This document shows positions 1-6,511 of a stretch of DNA of 38,505 bases, in pieces. A model generated the notes under the pieces. The model made no database searches. It was not told the origin of the DNA and saw nothing but the letters and a program-made list of their open reading frames with translations. Numbering within the stretch: position 1 is the first letter of the stretch; each line of letters begins with the position of its first letter. The stretch is from JBMNOZ01 sp050943335 (GTDB taxonomy: Bacteria; Bacillota; Desulfitobacteriia; Desulfitobacteriales; Syntrophobotulaceae), in contig JBMNOZ010000020.1 of assembly GCA_050943335.1 (NCBI GenBank), positions 1 through 38,505 on the forward strand, given 5' to 3'. The position numbers and the translations under genes are program-made.

Positions 1-1
1 T

Positions 2-349
2 CACGTCCCTCAACGCCTCGATTTTGAATTAATGCAGAAGGCTTCTTCTTATTTCACAGGCACTCATGACTTTTCAACATTCAAAGCAAGCGGAAGCAGC
101 ACAGCAAGCAGTGTAAGAACAGTTACCGAGACTTCATTGGTCAAGAAAGGTGAAATTATTGAATTTGAAATAACCGGTACAGGCTTTTTGTACAACATGA
201 TAAGAATAATTGCAGGGACACTGATTGATGTAGGCATGGGGAGAATATCTGTAGAGGATATACCCGGAATAATTGAGTCCTGTGACAGGAGGAAAGCGGG
301 GAAAACAGCGCCTGCCCATGGCCTTTATCTTGTAGAGGTGCATTATTAA
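2..349 (+). CDS. truA: tRNA pseudouridine synthase A, C-terminal part (cut by window edge)
   Basis: This is the last ~115 residues of TruA, which makes pseudouridine at positions 38-40 of the tRNA anticodon arm. The frame is open from base 2, so the true start lies outside the window; the first ATG at base 32 is internal. Visible family motifs are FTGTHDFSTF, the GTGFLYNMIRIIAGTL core strand and helix, and the terminal RRKAGKTAPAHGLYLVEV, which is the usual end of TruA. The catalytic Asp is in the missing part. It lies upstream of rplM-rpsI, a common Firmicutes order. Confidence 0.93.
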   Translation, partial: HVPQRLDFELMQKASSYFTGTHDFSTFKASGSSTASSVRTVTETSLVKKGEIIEFEITGTGFLYNMIRIIAGTLIDVGMGRISVEDIPGIIESCDRRKAGKTAPAHGLYLVEVHY

Positions 350-379
350 AGGATACAAGATGGCGCAGAGAATGTAAAA

Positions 380-401
380 AAAGGCATGGCATTATGCCTT
401 T
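380..401 (+). terminator. possible weak terminator after truA
   Basis: AAAGGCAT (380-387) and ATGCCTTT (394-401) form an 8-bp stem with a short loop 30 bases after the truA stop. The T-run is only TTT followed by CCC, and there is an A-run on the 5' side, so it may work better on the other strand. No gene is seen in 350-646 apart from this hairpin and the rplM promoter. Confidence 0.3.
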
Positions 402-503
402 CCCAAAAAATGAAATGACGGAGGACTATACGGAAGCTACAGTGATGAAATGACAATAAAACAGAGAAAATAGAAGGCAAATTAAAATATCACTAATATG
501 TAC

Positions 504-533
504 TTGACATATAGTACTTGAGTGTATTACAAT
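504..533 (+). promoter_or_regulatory. sigma-A type promoter of rplM-rpsI
   Basis: A perfect -35 TTGACA (504-509) is followed after 18 bases by the -10 TACAAT (528-533, one mismatch to consensus). Transcription would start near 540, giving a leader of roughly 105 bases before the rplM start codon. Confidence 0.7.
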
Positions 534-553
534 GATTAAGTGTCGAAAATTTG

Positions 554-610
554 GTTCATTGTTATTTGAACTGAAATTTATAAATTGTAAATATACGTTG
601 TATGCAATGT
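554..610 (+). promoter_or_regulatory. candidate structured leader of the L13-S9 operon
   Basis: Two short hairpins lie between the promoter and the rplM ribosome binding site: GTTCA (554-558) with TGAAC (567-571), and ACGTTG (595-600) with CAATGT (605-610). Firmicutes L13-S9 operons often carry an autoregulatory L13 leader RNA, and position and size here fit that. I could not match the conserved bases of that RNA family, so this is inference. Confidence 0.3.
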
Positions 611-646
611 AATATAAGGAGTATATTGAGGGAGGATAGAAGTTAC

Positions 647-1081
647 ATGAAGACTTTCATGACAAAAGCCCAAGATGTTAAGAGAAAATGGTTCGTTGTT
701 GATGCTGAAGGTAAGCCTTTGGGAAGGCTGGCAAGTGAAGTTGCAAAGATTTTAAGAGGAAAAAATAAACCCGAATACACTCCTCATGTGGATACGGGTG
801 ATTATGTTATTATTTTAAATGCCGAGAAAGTAGTTTTAACCGGCAAAAAGCTGGACCAGAAGTATCACAGACGTCATTCGGGATATCCCGGGGGATTTAA
901 AGAAATTAAGTACAGGCAGTTTATGGCAGATAAGCCTGAAAAAGCCATAGAGCTTGTAGTCAAGGGCATGCTTCCAAAAAACAGCCTTGGACGGGCAATG
1001 TTTAAGAAGCTTAAAGTATATCGGGGCAGCGAGCACAATCACCAGGCACAACGGCCTGAAAAACTGGAAATAGACGTATAG
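647..1081 (+). CDS. rplM: 50S ribosomal protein L13
   Basis: L13 is a large-subunit protein bound early in 50S assembly. The 144-residue product has the family length and the motifs KWFVVDAEGKPLGRLAS, HVDTGDYVIILNAEK, KKLDQKYHRRHSGYPGG and GMLPKNSLGR. I place the start at ATG 647 because GGAGGA at 631-636 lies about 10 bases upstream and the protein then begins MKTFMTKAQ, as in relatives; an ATG at 602 would add 15 unrelated residues. rpsI follows after 22 bases, so the two are co-transcribed. Confidence 0.97.
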   Translation: MKTFMTKAQDVKRKWFVVDAEGKPLGRLASEVAKILRGKNKPEYTPHVDTGDYVIILNAEKVVLTGKKLDQKYHRRHSGYPGGFKEIKYRQFMADKPEKAIELVVKGMLPKNSLGRAMFKKLKVYRGSEHNHQAQRPEKLEIDV

Positions 1082-1103
1082 CGTGAAGGAGGGGCTGGAA
1101 TTA

Positions 1104-1496
1104 ATGGCACAGGTTCAATATTACGGAACTGGAAGAAGAAAAAAATCTGTAGCAAGAGTTAGACTGATACCGGGAAACGGGAAAATTACTATAAATGATA
1201 GAAGCCTTGATGATTATTTCGGGTTGGAGACATTGAAGGTTATCGTTAGGCAACCTTTAACCCTCACCAACACCGAGGGGAAATTCGATGTAGTATGCAA
1301 AGTGGCCGGAGGAGGGTTTACAGGGCAGGCAGGCGCTATCAGGCATGGAATTGCAAGAGCGCTCTTAAAGGCAGATGAAGAATTGAGACCTGCACTGAAA
1401 AAAGCCGGTTTCCTTACAAGAGACCCGAGAATGAAGGAAAGGAAAAAATACGGCCTTAAAAAAGCAAGAAGAGCACCTCAATTCTCAAAGAGGTAG
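1104..1496 (+). CDS. rpsI: 30S ribosomal protein S9
   Basis: S9 is a 30S head protein whose C-terminal tail reaches the P-site tRNA. The 130-residue product shows the S9 core YYGTGRRKKSVARVRL, the GGGFTGQAGAIRHGIARAL segment and the basic tail ending APQFSKR, with the conserved terminal Lys-Arg. The start is ATG 1104, preceded by GAAGGAGGGG at the optimal distance; an upstream ATG at 1083 would overlap that site and add seven foreign residues. It is the second gene of the rplM-rpsI pair and is followed at once by a strong terminator. Confidence 0.97.
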   Translation: MAQVQYYGTGRRKKSVARVRLIPGNGKITINDRSLDDYFGLETLKVIVRQPLTLTNTEGKFDVVCKVAGGGFTGQAGAIRHGIARALLKADEELRPALKKAGFLTRDPRMKERKKYGLKKARRAPQFSKR

Positions 1497-1596
1497 TGTT
1501 TGTTTCTTTACACTCGAGTTTGTTCAAACTTACAAAGTTTGCTTATCGCAATCGCCAACCGTCAGGGGGGAGAATTCCCTTTGGCGGTTTTTTGTT
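1497..1596 (+). repeat. terminator-bearing repeat, copy A
   Basis: The 100 bases directly after the rpsI stop are closely related, over their whole length, to bases 4696-4793. Shared blocks include TTTACAC, CGAGTTTGTT, TTACAAAGTTTG, GGTCAGGGGG-like and ATTCCCTTTGGCGGTTTTTT. By eye roughly four bases in five agree. Copy A also contains the small palindrome CAAACTT-ACA-AAGTTTG. The two copies bracket the arsenic genes. Confidence 0.75.
1557..1593 (+). terminator. rho-independent terminator of rplM-rpsI
   Basis: AACCGTCA (1557-1564) pairs with TGGCGGTT (1582-1589) with one G-U pair. An inner GGGG/CCC helix extends the stem, and the 3' arm runs into six T. It sits 60 bases after the rpsI stop. 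Confidence 0.85.
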
Positions 1597-1709
1597 GTGT
1601 AAAAAAGCATATAAGAATGTATAAATTATTAAATCCGGACGCAGTTTTAATCCCTCGTAAGCCTGTATAATTCGTATGTGTAGGTGGTTTTGAAAGGACA
1701 ATGCATTTA

Positions 1710-1765
1710 TTGACAAAAGTAAAAGGTTATACTATTATATGAGTACAATCGAATATAATCATATA
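1710..1765 (+). promoter_or_regulatory. arsR promoter with ArsR-type operator, copy 1
   Basis: The promoter is -35 TTGACA (1710-1715), 17 bases, -10 TATTAT (1733-1738). Five bases after the -10 begins a 22-base element (1744-1765) containing ATCGAATATAATCATAT, an AT-rich imperfect dyad of the kind bound by ArsR/SmtB repressors. The same element recurs identically at 2310-2331 at the same distance from another promoter. Its position over the transcription start fits repression by ArsR. Confidence 0.7.
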
Positions 1766-1778
1766 TGGAGGTGATAAA

Positions 1779-2174
1779 TTGAATTTAATAGAAATCTTTA
1801 AAGCATTGGGAGATAAAAACAGAATTAGAATACTTAATTTGCTAATAGGACAGGAACTCTGTGTGTGCGAGATAGAAACAGTGCTGAATATGACGCAGTC
1901 AAATGCTTCAAGGCATCTAAACAAGTTAAAAACTTCAGGTATTATAACCAGTGAAAAGAAATCGCAATGGGTCTATTATAAAATAGATAATAAGTTTATT
2001 GAAGAAAATAGTCTACTATATGAATTTATTAAAAACAAGACGGTTGAAAATACACAATTGCAAAGAGATTTAGAAAGACTTAATAGATATAAAAACAGTA
2101 ATTTTACATGTGAGCAACTGCGGGAGGATAAAAGAGAGGTTCTTAAGTATTTGCGAGGCAATGTGAGCAGATAA
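1779..2174 (+). CDS. arsR: ArsR-family metalloid-responsive repressor
   Basis: This 131-residue winged-helix protein is an ArsR/SmtB repressor, which leaves its operator on binding As(III) or Sb(III). The segment IFKALGDKNRIRILNLL is the N-terminal helix, and ELCVCEI (Cys28, Cys30) is the metalloid-sensing motif of arsenic-type ArsR. QSNASRHLNKLKTSGII is the DNA-recognition helix, followed by the wing KKSQWVYYKI. A further Cys lies near residue 110 (FTCEQL). The start is TTG 1779, since GGAGGTG (1767-1773) is correctly placed and no ATG fits. It probably controls its own promoter and the matching one at 2276. Confidence 0.92.
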   Translation: MNLIEIFKALGDKNRIRILNLLIGQELCVCEIETVLNMTQSNASRHLNKLKTSGIITSEKKSQWVYYKIDNKFIEENSLLYEFIKNKTVENTQLQRDLERLNRYKNSNFTCEQLREDKREVLKYLRGNVSR

Positions 2175-2275
2175 TGAATGAAAAGATTAACTTCTATAGA
2201 TATTTGTTAAACAAATTTTGAAAATTCATTAGGAAATACACAATATTTTTTTTGCTTAATGTTACTCCCAAAATA

Positions 2276-2331
2276 TTGATAGAAGATTATTGCAAGCATA
2301 TTACATGAATACAATCGAATATAATCATATA
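2276..2331 (+). promoter_or_regulatory. second ArsR-type promoter/operator, copy 2
   Basis: TTGATA (2276-2281), 17 bases, TATTAC (2299-2304) form a weaker promoter. After five bases comes a 22-base element (2310-2331) identical to that in front of arsR; with the preceding bases the match is 26 of 27. Geometry is the same as in copy 1, so this is likely a working ArsR-controlled promoter for the arsC remnant, arsP and the genes behind. The 2175-2275 stretch between arsR and this unit holds no gene. Confidence 0.65.
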
Positions 2332-2514
2332 ACTGAACAAATTAGTAACGTATTGGAAGCATACTCAGCAGGGACAGAAAATTACCCTGAAGTGAAGCCA
2401 CTGGCAGTACAGGTAATGGAAGAAGCAGGAGTGGATATGAGCGGCCATTATCCAAAACTATTAAGCGATATTCCAGCGGAAGTAGATATATTAATAACGA
2501 TGGGATGTATTTGA
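2329..2514 (+). pseudogene. arsC: arsenate reductase (LMW phosphatase type), both ends missing
   Basis: The reading frame encodes VLEAYSAGTENYPEVKPLAVQVMEEAGVDMSGHYPKL (in two stretches) and SDIPAEVDILITMGC, the middle of thioredoxin-coupled ArsC, which reduces arsenate to arsenite. The N-terminal phosphate-binding loop with the catalytic Cys (CxxNxxRS) is absent, replaced by promoter/operator sequence. The frame stops right after TMGC, losing the C-terminal half with the redox cysteines. The first ATG of the frame lies inside the promoter and is probably not used. I read this as a decayed gene; a trace of translation is possible but arsenate reduction is not. Confidence 0.8.
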
Positions 2515-2610
2515 TATGGGAATATAATTAATCTAAATAAAAGAGTGCAGTGTAAGCAATCTGATGAATATTTTGATCTGTGTAAAAGGTAAGGGGAGAA
2601 TATACTGGCT

Positions 2611-3612
2611 ATGATATTTGACTGGTTAAATGGCCAACTATTAAAAATGGAATGGCTTTCAGAACTAATAAGACTTTTGGTAGAGAAAGTATTTGGCTTG
2701 TCTATTAATGATAAAATAGGTGGAAGTATTCACTTTTTTATATACGATACAATAAAAATATTTATATTATTATCAGCATTAATATTTGTCATATCCTATA
2801 TCCAGAGTTATTTTCCGCCAGAGAGAACAAAGAAGATTCTCGGAAGAATAAAAGGTATTAAAGGGAATATGCTTGGGGCACTACTTGGAACGATAACCCC
2901 CTTTTGCAGTTGCTCCAGCATACCAATTTTTATAGGTTTTACATCGGCCGGTTTGCCTTTGGGTGTAACCTTCTCTTTCTTAATATCTTCACCAATGGTA
3001 GATTTGGCATCATTGATGTTGTTAATGTCATTTTTCGGTCCTAAAATTGCCATAGCCTATGTTGTAGTAGGCTTGATTTTGGCAGTTGTTGGAGGAACTT
3101 TAATAGAAAAGTTTAGACTTGAAAAATATATAGAAGGATATGTAAGGGAAATCGAAGATGTTGATGCAGAAGTGCCTGAAATGACTCGCAGGGAAAGAAT
3201 ATCATATTCAAAGGAACAGGTCAGAGATATTATCCAAAGGGTTTGGCTATACGTATTAGTCGGCGTAGGAATAGGGGCGGCTATTCATAACTGGATTCCC
3301 CAGGCATTCATAGAAAATGTGATTGGAGAAAACAATCCTTTTGCAGTGTTGCTTGCTACTATAGTTAGTATTCCAATGTATGCTGATATATTTGGTACTC
3401 TGCCAATAGCCGAAGCATTATTTGCAAAAGGAGTGGACTTGGGGACAATAATGTCATTTATGATGGCGGTAACAGCCCTGTCCTTGCCTACAATAATTAT
3501 GCTCAGCAAAGTAGTAAAACCTAAACTTTTAGCAATCTTTGTATCCATCGTAACAGTAGGAATTATTATCGTTGGATATTTATTTAATGCTTTTTCATAT
3601 ATTTTTGTGTAA
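2611..3612 (+). CDS. arsP: ArsP-type permease (organoarsenical efflux family)
   Basis: This 333-residue multi-pass membrane protein belongs to the DUF318/ArsP permease family. Characterised ArsP proteins export trivalent methylated or aromatic arsenicals rather than arsenite. The family hallmark TPFCSCSSIPIFIGF is present (Cys99, Cys101), followed by GLPLGVTFSFLISSPMVD and, in the second half, SIPMYADIFGTLPIAEAL. A cytoplasmic loop of about 40 charged residues (around 170-210) splits two membrane halves. The start ATG 2611 has a GGGGAG site slightly far upstream. It is the only intact exporter of the cassette, so substrate assignment rests on family knowledge. Confidence 0.85.
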   Translation: MIFDWLNGQLLKMEWLSELIRLLVEKVFGLSINDKIGGSIHFFIYDTIKIFILLSALIFVISYIQSYFPPERTKKILGRIKGIKGNMLGALLGTITPFCSCSSIPIFIGFTSAGLPLGVTFSFLISSPMVDLASLMLLMSFFGPKIAIAYVVVGLILAVVGGTLIEKFRLEKYIEGYVREIEDVDAEVPEMTRRERISYSKEQVRDIIQRVWLYVLVGVGIGAAIHNWIPQAFIENVIGENNPFAVLLATIVSIPMYADIFGTLPIAEALFAKGVDLGTIMSFMMAVTALSLPTIIMLSKVVKPKLLAIFVSIVTVGIIIVGYLFNAFSYIFV

Positions 3613-3733
3613 GTAGTAATTTAGTTTGAAATGATGAGTTTTGTAAAATGTTTATGGTGAGGAATTTGTGTAAAGGAATATTGTAAAATGATGATAATAA
3701 TGGAATAAAAATACTGATAAAGGAGGATTTATT

Positions 3734-3961
3734 ATGATAATTAAAGTTCTAGGTTCAGGATGTGCTAATTGCAAGAAATTAGAGGCTAATGTTAGGGAGG
3801 CTTTAAAAGAACTTGGAATTGAAGCCACTATTGAAAAAGTAGAGGATTTTAAGGACATTATGGCCTATGGTGTAATGAGGACACCTGCACTTGTAGTAGA
3901 TGAACAGGTAAAAGTGATGGGAAGAGTTCCATCAATAGAAGATATTAAAAAATATTTATAA
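3734..3961 (+). CDS. small thioredoxin-like redox protein
   Basis: This 75-residue thioredoxin-fold protein is of the small redox-active disulfide type (MTH895-like). It begins with a strand leading to GSGCANCKKLE, in which Cys10 and Cys13 form the CxxC pair, and has the cis-Pro segment RTPALVVD near residue 53. It is shorter than normal thioredoxin because the N-terminal strand and helix are missing. A perfect AAAGGAGGA site precedes ATG 3734. Such genes recur beside arsP and related permeases. It may keep metalloids or protein thiols reduced, or pass the metalloid to ArsP; which of these is unknown. Confidence 0.85.
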   Translation: MIIKVLGSGCANCKKLEANVREALKELGIEATIEKVEDFKDIMAYGVMRTPALVVDEQVKVMGRVPSIEDIKKYL

Positions 3962-3978
3962 AGACGGAGGTTTTTATT

Positions 3979-4539
3979 ATGGAATGTTGTGAAACTCAAA
4001 GAAACAATACCTGCTGCAGTACGAGTTGCGGGTGTGAAGAGGAAAACTATGAAGTAGAAAGGAAAAAAATAAGAATTGATTTTATGTATTTGGATTTAAG
4101 TATATGTACAAGATGCCAAGGTACGGGGGACAGTCTTGATGAAGCAATTGATGATGTTGCTAAAGTGATTGAATTAGCAGGCATGGAAGTTGTTGTAAAT
4201 AAAATTCATATTGATAGTAAGGAAAAGGCCATACAGTATAGATTTGAGAGTTCACCTACTATCCGTAATAATGGGAAGGATATACAACTGGAAATGAGAG
4301 AGTCACTTTGTGAATCATGTGGCGATTTGTGCGGGGATGAAGTGGACTGTCGTGTATGGGTATACAAAGATAATGAATACAATGTTCCTCCAAAAGCAAT
4401 GATAATTGATGCCATCCTTCGTGAAGTGTATAGTGATAAGAATGCACGGTTGAATGATAGAGTTGAGAGGAAAGCATATCAATTACCAGAAAATTTGCGG
4501 CGGTTTTTTGAGTCGGTTGAGAAAAATAAATGTGAATAA
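3979..4539 (+). CDS. Cys-rich DUF2703-like protein of arsenic cassettes
   Basis: The 186-residue product has 13 cysteines. An N-terminal Cys-rich tail carries Cys 3, 4, 12, 13, 17 and 19. The thioredoxin-like core starts FMYLDLSICTRCQGT (CxxC at 43 and 46) and a second cluster follows, CESCGDLCGDEVDC (111, 114, 118, 124). This matches the DUF2703 family as I know it, whose function is not established. It lies 17 bases behind the thioredoxin-like gene with its own GACGGAGG site, so the two are co-transcribed. The cysteines suggest metalloid binding or thiol transfer; that is inference. Confidence 0.75.
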   Translation: MECCETQRNNTCCSTSCGCEEENYEVERKKIRIDFMYLDLSICTRCQGTGDSLDEAIDDVAKVIELAGMEVVVNKIHIDSKEKAIQYRFESSPTIRNNGKDIQLEMRESLCESCGDLCGDEVDCRVWVYKDNEYNVPPKAMIIDAILREVYSDKNARLNDRVERKAYQLPENLRRFFESVEKNKCE

Positions 4540-4695
4540 ATGATAAGATTAAAATACGGTACAATTTAGAGGAAAGATAAAGTCTATGTGCATCAATACC
4601 TTGACCGGAATCCATCATTATACAATATATAATGTAGGAAAATTTCTGCAGAGGTAAAAATTTTATATTTGAAGTTATGAATTATAATAAGATGT

Positions 4696-4793
4696 TCTTT
4701 GTTTATTTACACACGAGTTTGTTTACAATTACAAAGTTTGTTTGCGAGTTACCAAACGGTCAGGGGGAAAATTCCCTTTGGCGGTTTTTTGTT
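4696..4793 (+). repeat. terminator-bearing repeat, copy B
   Basis: This is the second copy of the repeat behind rpsI (1497-1596), here closing the arsenic cassette 156 bases after its last gene. Colinear shared blocks are TTTACAC, CGAGTTTGTT, TTACAAAGTTTG and ATTCCCTTTGGCGGTTTTTT. The differences are scattered substitutions and a small indel near the hairpin's 5' arm. Confidence 0.75.
4755..4790 (+). terminator. terminator closing the arsenic cassette
   Basis: AACGGTCA (4755-4762) pairs with TGGCGGTT with one internal mismatch. A GGGG/CCC inner helix and a six-T run (4785-4790) complete it. It is weaker than copy A because of the mismatch. The 3' arm can also pair with AACCGCCAAA at 4806-4815. 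Confidence 0.7.
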
Positions 4794-4983
4794 ATTAAAA
4801 ATTATAACCGCCAAATTTTATTCCTAGGTTCAACTCATTTCTATTGCTATATTTAATTTCACTATAAACAATTTGCAAAGCAGAGGAAGGGAGAGCCCTG
4901 TTAAACGGAACGGCTGATTCAGAATTGCATATATTATAATAGCTTGTTCGCTAAGCCAGGTTCAATATAAGGAGATATGTGCA
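4794..4983 (+). promoter_or_regulatory. leader region of the M23 gene with candidate -10
   Basis: No gene is seen in these 190 bases. TATAAT stands at 4935-4940, about 45 bases before the M23 start, with only a poor -35 (CTGATT near 4914). The stretch begins with an inverted copy (AACCGCCAAA, 4806-4815) of the terminator arm. Confidence 0.35.
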
Positions 4984-5628
4984 ATGAGAATGCCTGTTGA
5001 TAATGCCAGGATAACTCAAAGTTATAAAGATCCTTTATCTAAAAATAAATATGCTAAAGGTTATCATACCGGTTTGGATTTTGTCGGCGAACTGCCAATC
5101 TACGCAGTCCAGGTAGGGTTAATTGCTTATATAGGATGGGACCCTAAGGGTTGGGGCAATTATTTAATTTTGCGAACAACAGAACATGATCTGATATATG
5201 CCCATTTGGCAAGAATAACGGTGGAATTAAATCATAGAGTAAAGGAAGGTCAACAGATCGCTGTGATGGGTGCTACCGGAAATGTTACCGGCCCCCACCT
5301 GCATTTTGAAGTTCGCAACCAGCCGTGGACAAAAGAGGAAGACGTTGATCCGGCCGTCTACCTGGGGATAAAAAACCAGAGGGGGCCGGTAGAAAGGATT
5401 GAGGAGATGCTCGATAATTTAGTGGTTTACAGAGATGGTGATCTGGGTGCGGCCCAACTTTTAAGCTATAAACTCGGTTGTCCTATGATCCTTGAAGGAA
5501 GAGACACCAAATATAAAGCAAAGGTAAAACATTATGTGGGCATTAAAGGCGTAAATGGAAATGGAAAGTACTATTACGCGGGAAGTAATAGACTAGAAAC
5601 AGCAAAACAGATCTTGGCCAAGTTTTAA
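4984..5628 (+). CDS. M23-family peptidoglycan endopeptidase without signal peptide
   Basis: This lysostaphin/LytM-type zinc peptidase has 214 residues. The zinc motif HTGLD (His28, Asp32) is followed by catalytic HAHL-type His74 (IYAHLAR) and GPHLHFEV (His105, His107), so all M23 residues are present. The catalytic domain covers roughly residues 1-125. A C-terminal part (about 135-214) of unclear fold carries VVYRDGDLGAAQLLSYKLG and could bind the wall. There is no signal peptide or membrane segment, unlike most housekeeping M23 proteins, so it resembles a phage-type lysin or acts after cell lysis. AAGGAG at 4969 fits ATG 4984. It is a single gene between two terminators. Confidence 0.85.
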   Translation: MRMPVDNARITQSYKDPLSKNKYAKGYHTGLDFVGELPIYAVQVGLIAYIGWDPKGWGNYLILRTTEHDLIYAHLARITVELNHRVKEGQQIAVMGATGNVTGPHLHFEVRNQPWTKEEDVDPAVYLGIKNQRGPVERIEEMLDNLVVYRDGDLGAAQLLSYKLGCPMILEGRDTKYKAKVKHYVGIKGVNGNGKYYYAGSNRLETAKQILAKF

Positions 5629-5632
5629 TGAT

Positions 5633-5659
5633 TCCGGAATTGGATTTCCGGATTTTTTT
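5633..5659 (+). terminator. terminator of the M23 gene
   Basis: TCCGGAA (5633-5639) pairs with TTCCGGA (5646-5652) over a 6-base loop, followed by seven T. Confidence 0.75.
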
Positions 5660-5707
5660 GGGAATAAGATGTAATAGGAGTTTTTTGTTCTCCTAGCTGC
5701 TTATTTA

Positions 5708-5716
5708 TGTTATAAT
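5708..5716 (+). promoter_or_regulatory. extended -10 promoter of rex
   Basis: TGTTATAAT (5708-5716) is a perfect extended -10; no convincing -35 precedes it. Transcription would start near 5723, only about 26 bases before the TTG start. I saw no Rex operator (TTGTTAA-N4-TTAACAA type) here. Confidence 0.6.
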
Positions 5717-5748
5717 ATAAAGCCAGATACTTTTTTGGGGTGAAATTA

Positions 5749-6402
5749 TTGAAGCGAAAATCAATACCGAATGCAGTCATTAGAAGAATGCCAAGATATT
5801 ACAGGTATTTGTCTGCCTTATTAGAAATGGGAATTAGCAAAATATCATCAAAAGATTTGGGTAATAGAATGGGAATCACGTCCTCGCAAGTAAGACAAGA
5901 CTTTTTCTGCTTTGGCGGTAACGGCTTGCAAGGGTACGGTTATGATGTAAAATTCTTGCATGAAGAGATTGGTCTTATTCTAGGGTTGGACGAGATCCGT
6001 CAGATTGTTATTCTTGGAGCGGGAAGCTTGGGACATGCTTTAACAAAACATAAAGAGTTTTCCAAAAAGGGATTTAAAATCATCGGTGTCTTTGATGTCA
6101 AATCGGAGATAATCGGAAAGCATATAAATGAGCATACTATTCAACATCTGGATTCTTTCCCTGAGTTCGTGAAAAATAATCGCGTGGATATTGCGGTTTT
6201 GGCTGTTCCGGATAGCTCGGCTCGGGAATTAGCTAAGCTGGTTGTAAGCTTAGGAATTAAAGCTATTTGGAATTTTGCGCCAGTGGAATTGGTAACGCCG
6301 GATGATGTTATTGTTGAGAATATTCACCTTATCGATAGTCTGATGATCCTCGGTTACAATCTGAAAGTAAAGACTGAAAAAGAAAAAAAGAATAAGAAAT
6401 GA
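5749..6402 (+). CDS. rex: redox-sensing transcriptional repressor Rex
   Basis: Rex senses the NADH/NAD+ ratio and represses fermentation and electron-transfer genes when NADH is low. The N-terminal winged helix shows RMPRYYRYLSALLEMG, then GNRMGITSSQVRQDFFCFGG and GLQGYGYDV. The Rossmann domain has VILGAGSLGHAL with the following FKIIGVFD strand and acidic residue. The C-terminal helix includes NFAPVEL. I prefer TTG 5749 because GGGGTG (5737-5742) is then six bases upstream; GTG 5740 lies inside that site. The last residues (KTEKEKKNKK) form a basic tail. It is monocistronic between terminators. Confidence 0.92.
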   Translation: MKRKSIPNAVIRRMPRYYRYLSALLEMGISKISSKDLGNRMGITSSQVRQDFFCFGGNGLQGYGYDVKFLHEEIGLILGLDEIRQIVILGAGSLGHALTKHKEFSKKGFKIIGVFDVKSEIIGKHINEHTIQHLDSFPEFVKNNRVDIAVLAVPDSSARELAKLVVSLGIKAIWNFAPVELVTPDDVIVENIHLIDSLMILGYNLKVKTEKEKKNKK

Positions 6403-6421
6403 GGAAATTCGAAACTGTATT

Positions 6422-6454
6422 ACACGGGGTTGAGTAGGACCCCGTGTTTTTTTG
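6422..6454 (+). terminator. strong terminator of rex
   Basis: ACACGGGG (6422-6429) and CCCCGTGT (6440-6447) form a perfect 8-bp stem followed by seven T. Confidence 0.9.
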
Positions 6455-6511
6455 CGGCGATGAATATTGTGCTCAATCCAACCATAAATATTCCTGGGAG
6501 GAGGGAGCATA

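Noticed and set aside
602..646. Longer rplM starting at ATG 602
   Set aside because: The extra 15 residues are unlike L13, and the ribosome binding site at 631 serves ATG 647.
2290..2328. arsC fragment starting at an ATG inside the second promoter
   Set aside because: The first residues are the translation of the -10 and operator, not of ArsC.
4259..4618. Minus-strand ORF of about 119 codons over the DUF2703 gene
   Set aside because: It overlaps a well-supported Cys-rich gene, has no ribosome binding site and no recognisable domain.
1..4983. The left 5 kb being from another organism (chimeric assembly)
   Set aside because: The arsenic genes look more AT-rich, but truA, rplM and rpsI resemble the rest in style, and the repeats explain the change by insertion. 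Read coverage would decide.
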